Positions 18,319 to 27,252 of a DNA stretch of 46,500 nucleotides are shown here, in pieces. Numbering within the stretch: position 1 is the first letter of the stretch; every line of letters begins with the position of its first letter. Where the stretch lies: contig CAZODO010000046.1 in the NCBI GenBank assembly GCA_964578605.1, positions 1 to 46,500 on the forward strand. Reading direction: 5' to 3'. The stretch is from JAXMHN01 sp964578605 (GTDB taxonomy: Bacteria > Verrucomicrobiota > Verrucomicrobiia > Limisphaerales > SIBE01). The notes under the pieces were generated by a model. It saw only the letters and a program-made list of their open reading frames with translations. It did not search any database and had not been told where the DNA came from. The position numbers and the translations under genes were made by a program.

Positions 18319-21300
18319 ATGACCCAAGCACTCGATTCCGTCATGCGCATGAAAACTCCTTCTTTTGGGTCCACCGCGCGGTTCGTGCCGACCCTGATTC
18401 CTTTGGCCTGTTTTGCAGGCGCGTTCCTGCTGCTTGGCGCAAGTGCGCCCGCGAACGGCGCCGAAACGGTCTGGCAGATCGGGAAACCGGACCAGGACAA
18501 TGCCGAGTTCGCCCTCGCGCCGAACCGTTACGGGGCGTTCAGGACGGATGGCCTGTTCGTCGTGGGCCAATCCGACGCCAAGCGCGACTGGCCTTATGTG
18601 CATCCGGGGCCGAGTGATAGCTGGGCAGGTGGAAAGCAACATACCTTCTCGGTGTTGTTCGGATTAAAGCAGGCGCCAAGCGAAGGCGAATGCGTGCTGC
18701 GGATCGACCTCCTGGATACCCAAGCCCATCTTCCGCCGAACCTCCGCGTGGCTCTCAACGGCCACACCAAGCAGACGCAGCTCTCGGGCGGGGCTGGCGA
18801 TGCCTCGGTTTACGGCGATCCCACGAAAGGCAAGCGCCAACGTGTCGAAGTGTCGTTTCCCGCCGCCACGCTGAGAGCGGGAGCGAACGAAGTCGCGATC
18901 ACCACAGCCGCGGGCAGTTGGATGCTGTACGACAGCGTGCAGTTCGCCACGCCCGCCGCGCTGGAACTGGATACGGTCTCCGACGCCACGTTTGCTTCAT
19001 TCGATTCGCCTCCGGTGCTGAAGCGGCAAGACGGCCGTCTGGTGCAGTCCCTCAACGTGCACCTGCGCCATTTCGGCAAGGAGACCGATGCCCGGGTGCG
19101 TGTTGCCGGGGAGGAACGGGCGGTCGAGCGCATCCGCGCCGGGGCCAAAACGATTTCCGTGTCTGTCCCGGCCGTGGAGAAGCCCGTGACGATGGAAGTG
19201 CAGGTGGACGCTGGAGGCAAGCCGGTCGCGAACCAGACCGTGACCCTGGCGCCGGTCCGCAAATGGGTTGTCTATCTGCTGCCGCATTCGCACGTGGATA
19301 TCGGCTACACGCATGTCCAGACCGATGTGGAACGTGCGCAATGGAAGTACCTGGAGATGGCCATTGACACCGCCCGGCGAACGGCAGGCAACCCTCCTGG
19401 CGCCCAATTCAAGTGGAACGTCGAAGTCCTTTGGGCCGTGGACAGCTACCTGCGACAGGCCTCGCCTGAAAAGCAGGCGCAGTTCTATGAAGCGGTGAAG
19501 GCCGGCTGGGTAGGACTCCAGGCGCTTTACGGAAACGAATTGACCGGCCTGTGCCGCCCGGAGGAATTGCTGCGGCTGGTCTGGGCGGCTCAGACCCTCG
19601 GCAAGCGGATTGGCAAACCCATCGAGTCGGCCATGATCACCGATGTCCCCGGATACTCCTGGGGCATCGTGCCCGTCTTTGCGCATAGCGGCGTGAAGTA
19701 TTTCTCCATCGGCCCCAATGGCGGCGATCGGATCGGGCATACCGCGGCCGCGTGGGGTGACAAACCTTTCTGGTGGATCGGCCCCAACGGGCGGGACAAG
19801 GTGCTCGCCTGGATGACCGGCACCGGCTATTACCAGGTCTTCCAATCGCCGGAGAAACTGCTGGGATACCTGGGCCAGTTGGAGGCCAAGGGATACGCCT
19901 ATGATTTCGTGCAAGTGCGCCATTGCCTGGGCGACAACGGTGCCCCGGATGTCGATTTCGCTGACAAGGTCAAAGCCTGGAACGAGACCTATGCCTACCC
20001 CAGGCTGGTGATCGCAACCTCCGACGAAATGTTCCACGATTTCGAGGCCCGCTATGGCGATTCCATTCCGCAGGCCAAAGGCGACTTCACGCCTTACTGG
20101 GAAGACGGCGCCGGGTCGAGCGCGGCCGAGACGGCCCTGAACCGCGCCACCGCCGATCGCTTGTCACGGGCGGAAACGTTGTTCGCTCTCCTGAATCCGG
20201 GCGGCTACCCGGTCGAAGATTTCTACCAGGCCTGGCGAAACACTCTCCTTTACAGTGAACATACCTGGGGCGCCCACAACAGCATCAGCCAGCCGGATGA
20301 GCCCTTCGTCAAGAGCCAGTGGGCCATCAAGCAGGCCTTTGCCCTCGACGCGGCGGCGCAATCCAAACAGCTTATCGACCGGGCGGTCCGGACCGGGTGG
20401 CGCGGCGAGCGCGTGCCCGACGCGGTCGATGTGATCAACCCAACCTGCCTCGAGTCTGCGAGCGCGTTGGTGGTGCTGCCCGCCGAACTCTCTGCATCCG
20501 GCGATGTCGTCAAACGCTCGCTGGCGTCCGGCGAAGGGATCCCTGCGCAGCGGCTGGCGTCGGGCGAGCTGGTCTTTCGCGCGCCGATCAGCCCGTTCAG
20601 AGCCACGCGTTTCTATCTGTCCCCAGGCTCCCCTGCCCTTCCCGCGCCCCATTCGCGCGCGTCCGCGGAAGGGCGGGTGCTTCGGAGCGGGAACGGCCTG
20701 GAGTTGCGGATTGATCCGCGGACGGGAGCCATTGCCAGCTTGCGATTCCAGGGCCGGGAACGGGTCGATGCGGCAAACGGCGCCGGCCTCAATGAGTACC
20801 TTTACCTTCCGGGAACCGATCTGAACGGGCTGCAGCGCGCCGGCGCGCCCAAGGTCACCGTCAAAGAGCGCGGGCCCGTGGTCGCTTCGCTCTTGATCGA
20901 ATCGGAGGCGCCCGGCTGCCGGAAGCTCACCCGCGAGATCCGGGTTCACGCCGGAAGCGATTGCGTCGAGATCCGGAACACGGTCGATAAACTGCCGGTG
21001 CGCACCAAGGAAGGGGTCCATTTCGGGTTCAGCTTCGATGTCCGCGATGCGGTGGTCCGGATGGATGTCCCCTGGGCGGTGGTGCGTCCCGAACAGGACC
21101 AAATCCCGGGCGCGTGCAAGAACTGGTTCACCGTGCAGCGCTGGGTGGACATCTCCAACGACGAGGGTGGAGTCACCTGGTTCACGCCCGACGCGCCGCT
21201 GGTCCAAGTGGGCGGCATCACGGCCAATCTCATTGGGTCTTTGGCTGACCCGCGCCACTGGATCAACCAGATTGAGCCGTCGCCGAAGATCTATTCGTGG

Positions 21301-21723
21301 GCCATGAACAATCATTGGCACACGAACTACCGTGCGGAACAGGAAGGGCCCACGGTGTTTCGATATTTCCTTTTCCCGCACCAGGGGTTCAGGCAATCCG
21401 ACGCTGTCCACCAGGCGCTCGAGTGCAGCGAACCGCTCGTCGCGGTCCCGGCCCGGGGCCCGGAGCCTGGGCCATCACGGCTCCGCCTCTCGAACGAAAA
21501 CGTCACCGTCACCGCCTTCAAACCGAGCGAAGATGGAAAGGCGCTGATCGTTCGGCTGTTTAGCGGGTCGGGAAAGGATGAGAAGGTCAGCCTCCAATGG
21601 TCCGATCCAGCCCCGGCAAGCCTCTGGACCAGTGATACGAGTGAACGCGCGCTGGCGAAGGTGAGCGGCACGATTGACGTGCCCGCCTGCACGATCGTGA
21701 CCTTGCGGGCAGAAGAGCGGTAG
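18319..21723 (+). CDS. secreted GH38-family alpha-mannosidase with N-terminal beta-sandwich domain
   Basis: A 1134-residue exported enzyme. Residues 1-49 form a signal peptide (hydrophobic core about 27-44, cleavage near NGA-ET); M11 at 18349 is an alternative start. Residues 50-215 resemble the CBM-like domain III of PL4 lyases. The GH38 catalytic barrel starts with HSHVDIGYT (about 324-332), whose His and Asp bind zinc, and carries the putative nucleophile Asp442 in ITDVPGYSWGI. The C-terminal beta domains (from about 780) match the usual GH38 arrangement. It should remove alpha-mannose from N-glycans or mannans in the periplasm or outside. The GH130 enzyme and symporter remnant downstream fit the same catabolic theme. 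The upstream region holds several repeat and palindrome motifs that may be regulatory. Confidence 0.9.
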   Translation: MTQALDSVMRMKTPSFGSTARFVPTLIPLACFAGAFLLLGASAPANGAETVWQIGKPDQDNAEFALAPNRYGAFRTDGLFVVGQSDAKRDWPYVHPGPSDSWAGGKQHTFSVLFGLKQAPSEGECVLRIDLLDTQAHLPPNLRVALNGHTKQTQLSGGAGDASVYGDPTKGKRQRVEVSFPAATLRAGANEVAITTAAGSWMLYDSVQFATPAALELDTVSDATFASFDSPPVLKRQDGRLVQSLNVHLRHFGKETDARVRVAGEERAVERIRAGAKTISVSVPAVEKPVTMEVQVDAGGKPVANQTVTLAPVRKWVVYLLPHSHVDIGYTHVQTDVERAQWKYLEMAIDTARRTAGNPPGAQFKWNVEVLWAVDSYLRQASPEKQAQFYEAVKAGWVGLQALYGNELTGLCRPEELLRLVWAAQTLGKRIGKPIESAMITDVPGYSWGIVPVFAHSGVKYFSIGPNGGDRIGHTAAAWGDKPFWWIGPNGRDKVLAWMTGTGYYQVFQSPEKLLGYLGQLEAKGYAYDFVQVRHCLGDNGAPDVDFADKVKAWNETYAYPRLVIATSDEMFHDFEARYGDSIPQAKGDFTPYWEDGAGSSAAETALNRATADRLSRAETLFALLNPGGYPVEDFYQAWRNTLLYSEHTWGAHNSISQPDEPFVKSQWAIKQAFALDAAAQSKQLIDRAVRTGWRGERVPDAVDVINPTCLESASALVVLPAELSASGDVVKRSLASGEGIPAQRLASGELVFRAPISPFRATRFYLSPGSPALPAPHSRASAEGRVLRSGNGLELRIDPRTGAIASLRFQGRERVDAANGAGLNEYLYLPGTDLNGLQRAGAPKVTVKERGPVVASLLIESEAPGCRKLTREIRVHAGSDCVEIRNTVDKLPVRTKEGVHFGFSFDVRDAVVRMDVPWAVVRPEQDQIPGACKNWFTVQRWVDISNDEGGVTWFTPDAPLVQVGGITANLIGSLADPRHWINQIEPSPKIYSWAMNNHWHTNYRAEQEGPTVFRYFLFPHQGFRQSDAVHQALECSEPLVAVPARGPEPGPSRLRLSNENVTVTAFKPSEDGKALIVRLFSGSGKDEKVSLQWSDPAPASLWTSDTSERALAKVSGTIDVPACTIVTLRAEER

Positions 21724-21740
21724 GGGCCTTTTGGGATGGG

Positions 21741-21766
21741 AAGGCGCGCCGGTCTCGGCGCGCCTT
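21741..21766. terminator. bidirectional terminator hairpin between convergent genes
   Basis: Perfect 10-bp stem AAGGCGCGCC/GGCGCGCCTT with a 6-nt loop. It lies between the convergent GH38 and FKBP genes; A and T residues at the stem ends would serve both strands, though the U-tract is short. Confidence 0.65.
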
Positions 21767-21787
21767 TGCAGACCGCCAGCCGGATGA

Positions 21788-22501
21788 TTAGCGCGCGATG
21801 GCGCCTGCTTCGATGCCGAGCAGCTCAACCTCGAAAATCAGCGCCGAGTTCGGGCCGCCAGGGCCGCCTTGATCGCCATAGGCGAGCTCTGACGGAATGA
21901 AAAGGCGCCACTTTGAACCCACCGGCATGAGTTGCAGCGCTTCCGTCCAGCCCGGAATCACCCGGCTCAGGTTGAGCGTGGCGGGTCCGCCATGTTTGTC
22001 GGAGCTGTCGAACTCGGTTCCGTTCAGCAGGGTGCCCTTGTAAGCCGCCTTCACGGTGTCGTCCGCCTGCGGTTTCTTGCCTGTGCCTTCCTTCAAAACC
22101 TGGTACTGCAGTCCGCTGGGAAGGGTCTTGATCCCCGGCTTCGACTTATTCGCGGCGAGAAAAGCTTCGCCTTCTTTTTTGTTCTTCTCGCCGAGAGCCG
22201 CCTGTTTCCCCATCACGTCTTTCTGCACGGCCATGAGTGTTTCGCGAATTTCCGCGTCGGTCAGGAGAGGTTTGGCATTGGAAAGCGCATCTTTCAGTCC
22301 GGCGGCGACAACCTCGGGCTTGATATCGAGGCCCTGTTGCTCGATCTGCTGCCGGATGCTGGACCCGACCTGCATGCCGATGCTATAGCTGACCTTATCC
22401 CGTTGGTCCTTCAGCGCCAACGCGCTCTCCGCGGCAAAAGACCAGATTCCAGCGGCTCCCAGGCCTGCGACTGCGGCAAGGAGCAGAACATTTCGTTTCA
22501 T
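21788..22501 (-). CDS. exported FKBP-type peptidyl-prolyl cis-trans isomerase (Mip/FkpA-like)
   Basis: 237 residues. An N-terminal signal (MKRNVLLLAAVAGLGAAGIW) is followed by the helical FKBP_N dimerisation domain (about 30-125, with DKVSYSIGMQVGSSI and the charged AxLGEKNKKEGEAFLAANK helix) and a C-terminal FKBP domain (about 128-230, TLPSGLQYQVLKEGTG through ELAYGDQGGPGGPNSALIFEVELL). It assists folding of exported proteins by proline isomerisation. The close Mip-like layout makes the family call firm. It is transcribed convergently with the GH38 gene and divergently from the GH130 gene; no Shine-Dalgarno site is visible. Confidence 0.93.
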   Translation of the reverse strand: MKRNVLLLAAVAGLGAAGIWSFAAESALALKDQRDKVSYSIGMQVGSSIRQQIEQQGLDIKPEVVAAGLKDALSNAKPLLTDAEIRETLMAVQKDVMGKQAALGEKNKKEGEAFLAANKSKPGIKTLPSGLQYQVLKEGTGKKPQADDTVKAAYKGTLLNGTEFDSSDKHGGPATLNLSRVIPGWTEALQLMPVGSKWRLFIPSELAYGDQGGPGGPNSALIFEVELLGIEAGAIAR

Positions 22502-22626
22502 TAAATAATGGTTCTTGAGTTCGTCCCGGCAACAAAAGTCGTTCTCGCCGCAAGGAAGAGCTGCAATTGGAGCCGGACAGTAACCCGGTTAGGGCTCAAG
22601 TCAAGCTACCCGGCGCCGGGATCACG

Positions 22627-22724
22627 GGTTCTCCTTTTGTTCGGAGAACCGGTTTGCCGCCGGCTTCAAGGCGCCCCTTGTTCGTGGCGATGCCGCAAGG
22701 CGAAGCCGGCAAGCCGGCGCTCCG
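22627..22724. repeat. REP-like nested inverted repeats
   Basis: A perfect 8-bp hairpin GGTTCTCC/GGAGAACC (22627-22650) is followed by a longer imperfect inverted repeat: the arm at 22642-22667 (CGGAG, CCGG, TTGCC, GGCTTC blocks) pairs with 22702-22724. It occupies the intergenic space between FKBP and GH130. The look is that of a dispersed REP-type element; whether more copies exist cannot be seen here. Confidence 0.5.
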
Positions 22725-22819
22725 AAGAAGAACAAGCCAGGCTGAATTTCCTCGCCAAGCCTCTCTCGGGCGTTTACCAAACAACCGGCAGTCGCGCGCG
22801 TCGCTGCTCCAGCGTGATT

Positions 22820-23845
22820 ATGAAGCTAAAGCGTTTCGCGGGTAACCCGATCCTTTCGCCCCATCCGCAACATCCCTGGGAAGACCTGGCCGTGTTCAAT
22901 CCAGCGGCTTGGCATGACGAAGCCAGGAAAGAGGTGCTGCTCCTATACCGCGCCGCGGAGTCCGGCCCGGAGTACAAGTGTTGCTTCGGATTGGCCAAGA
23001 GCCGCGACGGCTTCCACTTCGAACGCGTCTCAGATCAGCCGGTCCTGAGCCCGAGCACAGAGGGGTTCGACGGCGCCACCATCCAGGATCCGCGCCTGAT
23101 CAAGATGGGCGACTGGTTTTATCTCACCTACGCCTGCCGGCATTATCCCTTTGGCCAGTTCTGGATTTCCGAAGTGCGCAAGCGCTATCTCACGCCGGGC
23201 TGCCCGCCGGAATTTCCGCGGTATCTGAGGACCAACGCGACCCTGACCGGCCTGGCCATGACCAAGGATTTCCGGCATTGGATCCGGGCCGGATGGCTCA
23301 CGAACCCGCTCCTGGACGATCGCGATGTGGTGCTCTTTCCGGAAAGAGTGAACGGCCAGTTCGTCATGATTCACCGGCCGCTGGAATGGGTGGGAGAGAA
23401 GCACGGAACCGATCACGCCTGCGCGTGGATTTCGTTCGCCGACGATCTGCTGGGCTTTCCCGAAGCCGGGAGCGAACTGCTCATCAAGAACCGGTTTGAA
23501 TGGGAGGCAAACAAGTTGGGAGTCAACACGCCGCCGATCAAGACGCCGCATGGCTGGTTCACGCTGTATCACGCAGTCGGCCAAGACAAGTTCTACCGGC
23601 TGGGAGCATTGCTCCTTGACCTGAAAAACCCCAGCATCGTGCTCCACCGCACACCCGATTGGCTGATGCAGCCTGAGGCGGATTACGAGATCGAGGGCTT
23701 CTATCGGGGCGTTTGCTTTCCCTGCGGAACGGTGGTCATGAACGGCACCTTGTTTGTTTACTACGGCGGGGGCGACAGATTTTGCGCGGTGGCCACGTGC
23801 GATTTCGACGAATTGATCCGGCACCTGGTGACCTGCCCGCCGTGA
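22820..23845 (+). CDS. GH130-family glycoside phosphorylase/hydrolase
   Basis: 341 residues from ATG 22820; the 104-codon extension upstream runs through the REP-like repeat and is not protein-like. The five-bladed beta-propeller pattern of GH130 is visible: NPILSPHP at 9-16, WEDLAVFNPAA at 20-30, and IQDPRLIKMGDWFYLTYA (89-106) with the conserved Asp-Pro-Arg, then GLAMTKDFRHW and a closing YYGGGDR. GH130 enzymes cleave or phosphorolyse beta-1,2 or beta-1,4-mannosides. There is no signal peptide, so it acts in the cytoplasm, downstream of the secreted GH38 mannosidase. A symporter remnant follows 45 nt later. The exact linkage specificity cannot be told. Confidence 0.9.
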   Translation: MKLKRFAGNPILSPHPQHPWEDLAVFNPAAWHDEARKEVLLLYRAAESGPEYKCCFGLAKSRDGFHFERVSDQPVLSPSTEGFDGATIQDPRLIKMGDWFYLTYACRHYPFGQFWISEVRKRYLTPGCPPEFPRYLRTNATLTGLAMTKDFRHWIRAGWLTNPLLDDRDVVLFPERVNGQFVMIHRPLEWVGEKHGTDHACAWISFADDLLGFPEAGSELLIKNRFEWEANKLGVNTPPIKTPHGWFTLYHAVGQDKFYRLGALLLDLKNPSIVLHRTPDWLMQPEADYEIEGFYRGVCFPCGTVVMNGTLFVYYGGGDRFCAVATCDFDELIRHLVTCPP

Positions 23846-23890
23846 GAAGGGCTTTCGAGGTTCCAGAAACAAACTGATGCCCCCCCTCCC

Positions 23891-24487
23891 ATGCACCCGT
23901 TAGACATCACCATCATTGTCCTTTACCTCGTGCTCATGGCCTTTGTGGGCTGGTGGGTTTCGAAAATGGCCTCCCGGAACGCGGAGGCTTACTTCCTCGC
24001 GGGAAAGAGCCTGCCCTGGTAGATCATCGGGGTCGCGCATGGCTCGAGCGGCGTGGATATCACAGGGACGATGTGGTTCGTCACCATGCTCTACGTCAGC
24101 ATCCACCCGGTGTTCGCCTTTCTGCTCATCCTGGCGATCAGTTTTGCCGCCTCCATCATCGTCTGCCTGCTGACCAAACCCGAGAGCGACGAAGTGCTCA
24201 AGAGCTTTTACCGGACCGTTCGGCCATGGGGCTTTTGGCGGCCCATCTTCGAGAAGTGCCGCGCGGAGGATCCGAGTTTTCAGAAGAACCAGGATTTCCC
24301 TCGCGACATGTTCAACATCGCCGTGGGTCTTGTTTGGCAGACAAGCATGGTCACCGCCCCTCTCTACCTTGTGCTCAAGCATTGGCCTGAGTTCTGGCTG
24401 TCCGTGGCAGTCTTTGGGGTCACCTCGGCCATTCTTAAGTTCACCTGGTACAACAAGCTGGGCCCCGGCGATATGTATCTCAAGTAG
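23891..24487 (+). pseudogene. sodium:solute symporter (SSS family), nonsense mutation and large internal deletion
   Basis: The frame starts at ATG 23891 with a typical SSS first helix (DITIIVLYLVLMAFVGWWVS, then AEAYFLAGKSLPW). Codon 44 (24020-24022) is TAG where relatives have a second Trp in SLxWWIIG. Beyond it the same frame resumes with HGSSGVDITGTMWFVTMLYV and then jumps near 24095 to C-terminal sequence (KSFYRTVRPWGFW, DMFNIAVGLVWQ, KFTWYNKLGPGDMYLK). Several hundred residues that would carry most membrane helices are missing. It sits directly behind GH130, where a sugar importer is expected, so the locus has lost its own transporter. Confidence 0.88.
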
Positions 24488-24596
24488 CTGGTGTGAAGCG
24501 CAGACCGATCCGCTGTCGGATAACGTGAGTTCCCCGAATTGCTGCGCACCCCGTGCCTTCTCTTGACGTCAGCGACAGTTTTGCCAGACTCGGGGC

Positions 24597-25136
24597 ATGT
24601 ACAAAATCGTTGGGGCTGACCAGAAGGAGTATGGCCCAGTGACCGAGGAACAGGTCCGCGAATGGATCTCCGAAGGACGCGCCAACGCTCAGACGATCGC
24701 CCGATTAGGAGACGGTCCCTGGAAGCCACTATCGACTTTCCCGGAGTTTTCCGGGCTGTTCAGGGAGACGTCCTCGACTCCGTCCGGTGCGCCGCCTCCG
24801 CCGACCGCGCCACCGCCCTCGAGTATGGCGCCTCCCCCAGCACCGCTAACCCCCATGCCCTTGGGCACAGCTCCGCAAACAAACGGTTTTGCGATCGCGG
24901 GCGTGATCTGTGGTGTGGTGGGCTTGTTCTGCCGTGGTCCGATCTTCTCCACGGTGGCGCTCGTGCTCTCGGCGATCGCGCTGTCGCAGATCAACCAAGA
25001 TCCGACACGGTATACCGGTAAGAATCTGGCCCTGGTCGGGATCGGGTTGGCGGTCGTTGGATACGTTCTGTTTGCCTTTCTGCTATTCACCGGTTTGTTC
25101 AGGCGCACGGTCCACGACTTTCGCCGACGGTTCTGA
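24597..25136 (+). CDS. GYF-domain protein with proline-rich linker and two membrane helices (DUF4190-like)
   Basis: 179 residues. Residues 1-50 form a GYF_2 domain (MYKIVGADQKEYGPVTEEQV, then WISEGRA and GPWKPL). A Pro/Ala/Ser-rich linker covers 62-95, followed by a C-terminal pair of hydrophobic helices (about 98-128 and 145-170) separated by LSQINQDPTRYTGKNLALVG, as in DUF4190. GYF domains bind proline-rich peptides, so the linker could be a partner or self ligand. A paralogous N-terminus heads the next gene, 61 nt downstream. Cellular role unknown. Confidence 0.82.
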   Translation: MYKIVGADQKEYGPVTEEQVREWISEGRANAQTIARLGDGPWKPLSTFPEFSGLFRETSSTPSGAPPPPTAPPPSSMAPPPAPLTPMPLGTAPQTNGFAIAGVICGVVGLFCRGPIFSTVALVLSAIALSQINQDPTRYTGKNLALVGIGLAVVGYVLFAFLLFTGLFRRTVHDFRRRF

Positions 25137-25197
25137 CCGCCTGGCATCGCGCCTGTTGGCGGATCAACTATAACCAGCTCATTGAGCAGGATGGATC

Positions 25198-26157
25198 ATG
25201 TATAAAATCATCGGTGCGGATCAGCGGGAATACGGCCCCGTCACAGCGGATCAAGTCCGTCAATGGATCACGGAAGGACGCGCCAATGGTGCCACGCTTG
25301 TCCAGGCGGAAGGCGCCACGGAATGGACGCCCCTCAGCGCGCTGCCGGAGTTCGCGGACGCCCTGAGCGCCCAGGCTCAGGCCCACGCCCAACCGCAACC
25401 CCTGACGCAGCCGGAAACGCCGGCGGCCCAGTACCCAGCGGAACCGGCCGATCCGGAAAGCCTGGCCCAGGCCGTTCGGGCACGCGATTACCAGATCGAT
25501 ATTGGCCAGTGCCTGACCCGAAGCTGGGAGCTTTTCCGGGCGAACTTTGGCGTGCTGATCGGCGCCACGCTTATCGCGGGGCTGTTAATGCTCGGCTTCA
25601 ACCAGATTGTCGCCCTGTTCACGCGGGACGCCATGCAATCGCTCATGAACGGGAACGTCAGCCCCGGCCCGATCCTCACGGTCGTGCTGTGGAATATCCC
25701 TGAGGTGGCGTTCTCTACAGTGCTGTGGGCCGGACTCTATTCGATGCTTTTCAAGCTGGCTCGAGGCGATTCCGCGGGCTTGGGCGAAGTGTTCTCCGGG
25801 TTTCAGCGCAATCTCCCGCAACTGGCGATCGCCGGGGTGGTGATGCAGTTCTTGACGGTCCTGGGCGTGCTGGCGTGTGTGCTTCCCGGGATCTATCTTT
25901 CCGTCGCGTGGTTGTTGGCAGTGCCCTTGATCGTCGACCGCGGCTTTTCCTTTTGGAGCGCGATGGAGGTGAGCCGGAAAGTGGTCACCCAGCATTGGTG
26001 GATGATGTTCTGCCTGTTCCTGGTCATTGCGCTCCTCAACCTTGTGGGTCTTCTCGCCTGCTGCGTGGGGCTTCTGGTCGGTGTTCCCGTCGGCTTGGGC
26101 GCGTTAGTCTACGCGTATGAAGATATCTTCCGGGTCGGCCCCGCGTCCGGAACTTGA
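25198..26157 (+). CDS. GYF-domain integral membrane protein
   Basis: 319 residues. The N-terminal GYF_2 domain (MYKIIGADQREYGPVTADQV) is clearly paralogous to that of the preceding gene. After an Ala/Gln/Pro linker (60-90) comes a membrane region with several helices from about 118 to 310. Its layout (DIGQCLTRSWELFRANFGVLIGATLI through GEVFSGFQRNLPQLAIAGVV and PLIVDRGFSFWSAMEVSRKVV) resembles the GPDP membrane/DUF975-type families of unknown function. It is the second gene of a rightward cluster; the next ORF starts inside its last 41 nt. Confidence 0.82.
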   Translation: MYKIIGADQREYGPVTADQVRQWITEGRANGATLVQAEGATEWTPLSALPEFADALSAQAQAHAQPQPLTQPETPAAQYPAEPADPESLAQAVRARDYQIDIGQCLTRSWELFRANFGVLIGATLIAGLLMLGFNQIVALFTRDAMQSLMNGNVSPGPILTVVLWNIPEVAFSTVLWAGLYSMLFKLARGDSAGLGEVFSGFQRNLPQLAIAGVVMQFLTVLGVLACVLPGIYLSVAWLLAVPLIVDRGFSFWSAMEVSRKVVTQHWWMMFCLFLVIALLNLVGLLACCVGLLVGVPVGLGALVYAYEDIFRVGPASGT

Positions 26158-26446
26158 CCGGGCCAAAGCCTGGTCCTGCCTGGTGACGAATCTGCTCGTC
26201 TTGCCGGGTCTGGGTTCAGCCATGGCCCGGCGCAAGAGCGGCTATATCCAGATGCTCCTGGCCTTTGGCGGTTTTGGTGTCACCTTGAGCGCGCTGGTGC
26301 GCATTATGGTGGAATGGGCGCGCGAGTTTCTGTTGCCGGATGACCCTGGATTGTACAAAGCTGCCATCGCGGGCATTGGCGTGTTCCTGGTGGCGTGGGT
26401 TTGGTCGCTCCTCACCAGCCTGGCTCTGTTCCGTGAGTTGCGATGA
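26117..26446 (+). CDS. small two-helix membrane protein
   Basis: 109 residues with hydrophobic segments at about 22-34 plus 44-65 and 83-105. It overlaps the preceding gene by 41 nt and the next by 4 nt (ATGA), which argues for a translationally coupled operon. The start at 26117 (MKISSGS) is the first available ATG. No named family is recognised; it may work with the GYF protein. Confidence 0.7.
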   Translation: MKISSGSAPRPELDRAKAWSCLVTNLLVLPGLGSAMARRKSGYIQMLLAFGGFGVTLSALVRIMVEWAREFLLPDDPGLYKAAIAGIGVFLVAWVWSLLTSLALFRELR

Positions 26447-26928
26447 GTTCGCTGGATAACCCTGTGCCCCCGCGCTGTTGCCAAGTTCCAGGAGGCGCTC
26501 CGCCCTCGAAAGCCTTGGCCCAAAAGGAGAACCCGCCCAAGGCGAAACCGGCGAGCCCACTCTGGGTGCTGGCGGCCTGCATGGCCGCGCTGGCAGGCGC
26601 GCGAATCATCCAGCTGGTTCCTCAATTCGTGCCGCCTTGCGGCCTGCGCACCTTGACGGGCATCCCCTGCCCTTTCTGCGGAAGCACACGGGCATTGATC
26701 GCCTGGTCGCACTGGCATGTCGCGGAAGCCATCCAATGGAGTCCCCTGGTGGCGCTAGGGGGTGTTGCCGTCTGTGGCTGGCTGGGACTCCGGGCGCTGG
26801 ACTGGTGGCGGGGCACGGAATGGACTTCTCAGGTAATCCAACGCTTGGGGAAAAGACCCTGGCCGGCGGTGTTGCTCTGCGCGGTGCTGGCCAATTGGCT
26901 CTATCTGATGCTGTTCCTTCCGAAATAG
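26443..26928 (+). CDS. DUF2752 membrane protein
   Basis: 161 residues. A Pro/Lys-rich N-terminus (about 1-38) precedes three hydrophobic segments. Between the first and second lies the DUF2752 signature CGLRTLTGIPCPFCGSTRA (66-84), with cysteines at 66, 76 and 79 that could bind a metal or be redox active. The start ATG overlaps the TGA of the preceding ORF. DUF2752 proteins are often found near GYF- or DUF4190-type membrane proteins in these phyla; their function is not established. Confidence 0.85.
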   Translation: MSSLDNPVPPRCCQVPGGAPPSKALAQKENPPKAKPASPLWVLAACMAALAGARIIQLVPQFVPPCGLRTLTGIPCPFCGSTRALIAWSHWHVAEAIQWSPLVALGGVAVCGWLGLRALDWWRGTEWTSQVIQRLGKRPWPAVLLCAVLANWLYLMLFLPK

Positions 26929-26975
26929 GCGCCTTGAACCGTGCAAATTCGCCGTTCTGTGGAATGAGTGGAAGC

Positions 26976-27251
26976 ATGGCGAAACTGAGCGCATCCGAGA
27001 TCAAGGCGTGGCTGGGGAAACTCCCCGATTGGACTCAACAAGGGCCGGCCATCGTAAGAACCTGGAAGTTCAAAGACTTTGCCGAAGCCATGAAATTCGT
27101 CAACGCCGTCGCCGATGTGGCCGAGGCGGCGCAGCATCATCCCGATATCGATATTCGCTGGAACAAGGTGACCTTGAGCCTTTCGACGCATTCCGAAGGC
27201 GGCCTGACGTCGAACGATTTCAAGCTGGCGAAAGAGATCGACCCGCTCTGA
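26976..27251 (+). CDS. phhB: 4a-hydroxytetrahydrobiopterin dehydratase (pterin-4a-carbinolamine dehydratase)
   Basis: 91 residues, the usual size. The catalytic signature is complete: QHHPDIDIRWNKVTLSLSTH (53-72) with H54, H55 and H72, followed by GGLTSNDFKLAKEID. The enzyme dehydrates 4a-hydroxytetrahydrobiopterin to recycle the cofactor of aromatic amino-acid hydroxylases; no hydroxylase is in the window, and many bacteria keep the gene for pterin or molybdopterin-related roles. An ATG at 26964 would add MSGS; 26976 (MAKLSASEIK) fits the family better. It converges on mutS with one base between the stop codons. Confidence 0.93.
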   Translation: MAKLSASEIKAWLGKLPDWTQQGPAIVRTWKFKDFAEAMKFVNAVADVAEAAQHHPDIDIRWNKVTLSLSTHSEGGLTSNDFKLAKEIDPL

Positions 27252-27252
27252 T

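Noticed and set aside
22508..22819. 104-codon N-terminal extension of the GH130 gene
   Set aside because: It runs through the REP-like inverted repeats, is Arg/Ser-rich, and GH130 proteins begin at the NPIL motif that follows the ATG at 22820.
26478..26963. Long forward frame that precedes the pterin dehydratase in the same frame
   Set aside because: It is a shadow of the DUF2752 gene; only the part from 26964 or 26976 matches the dehydratase family.
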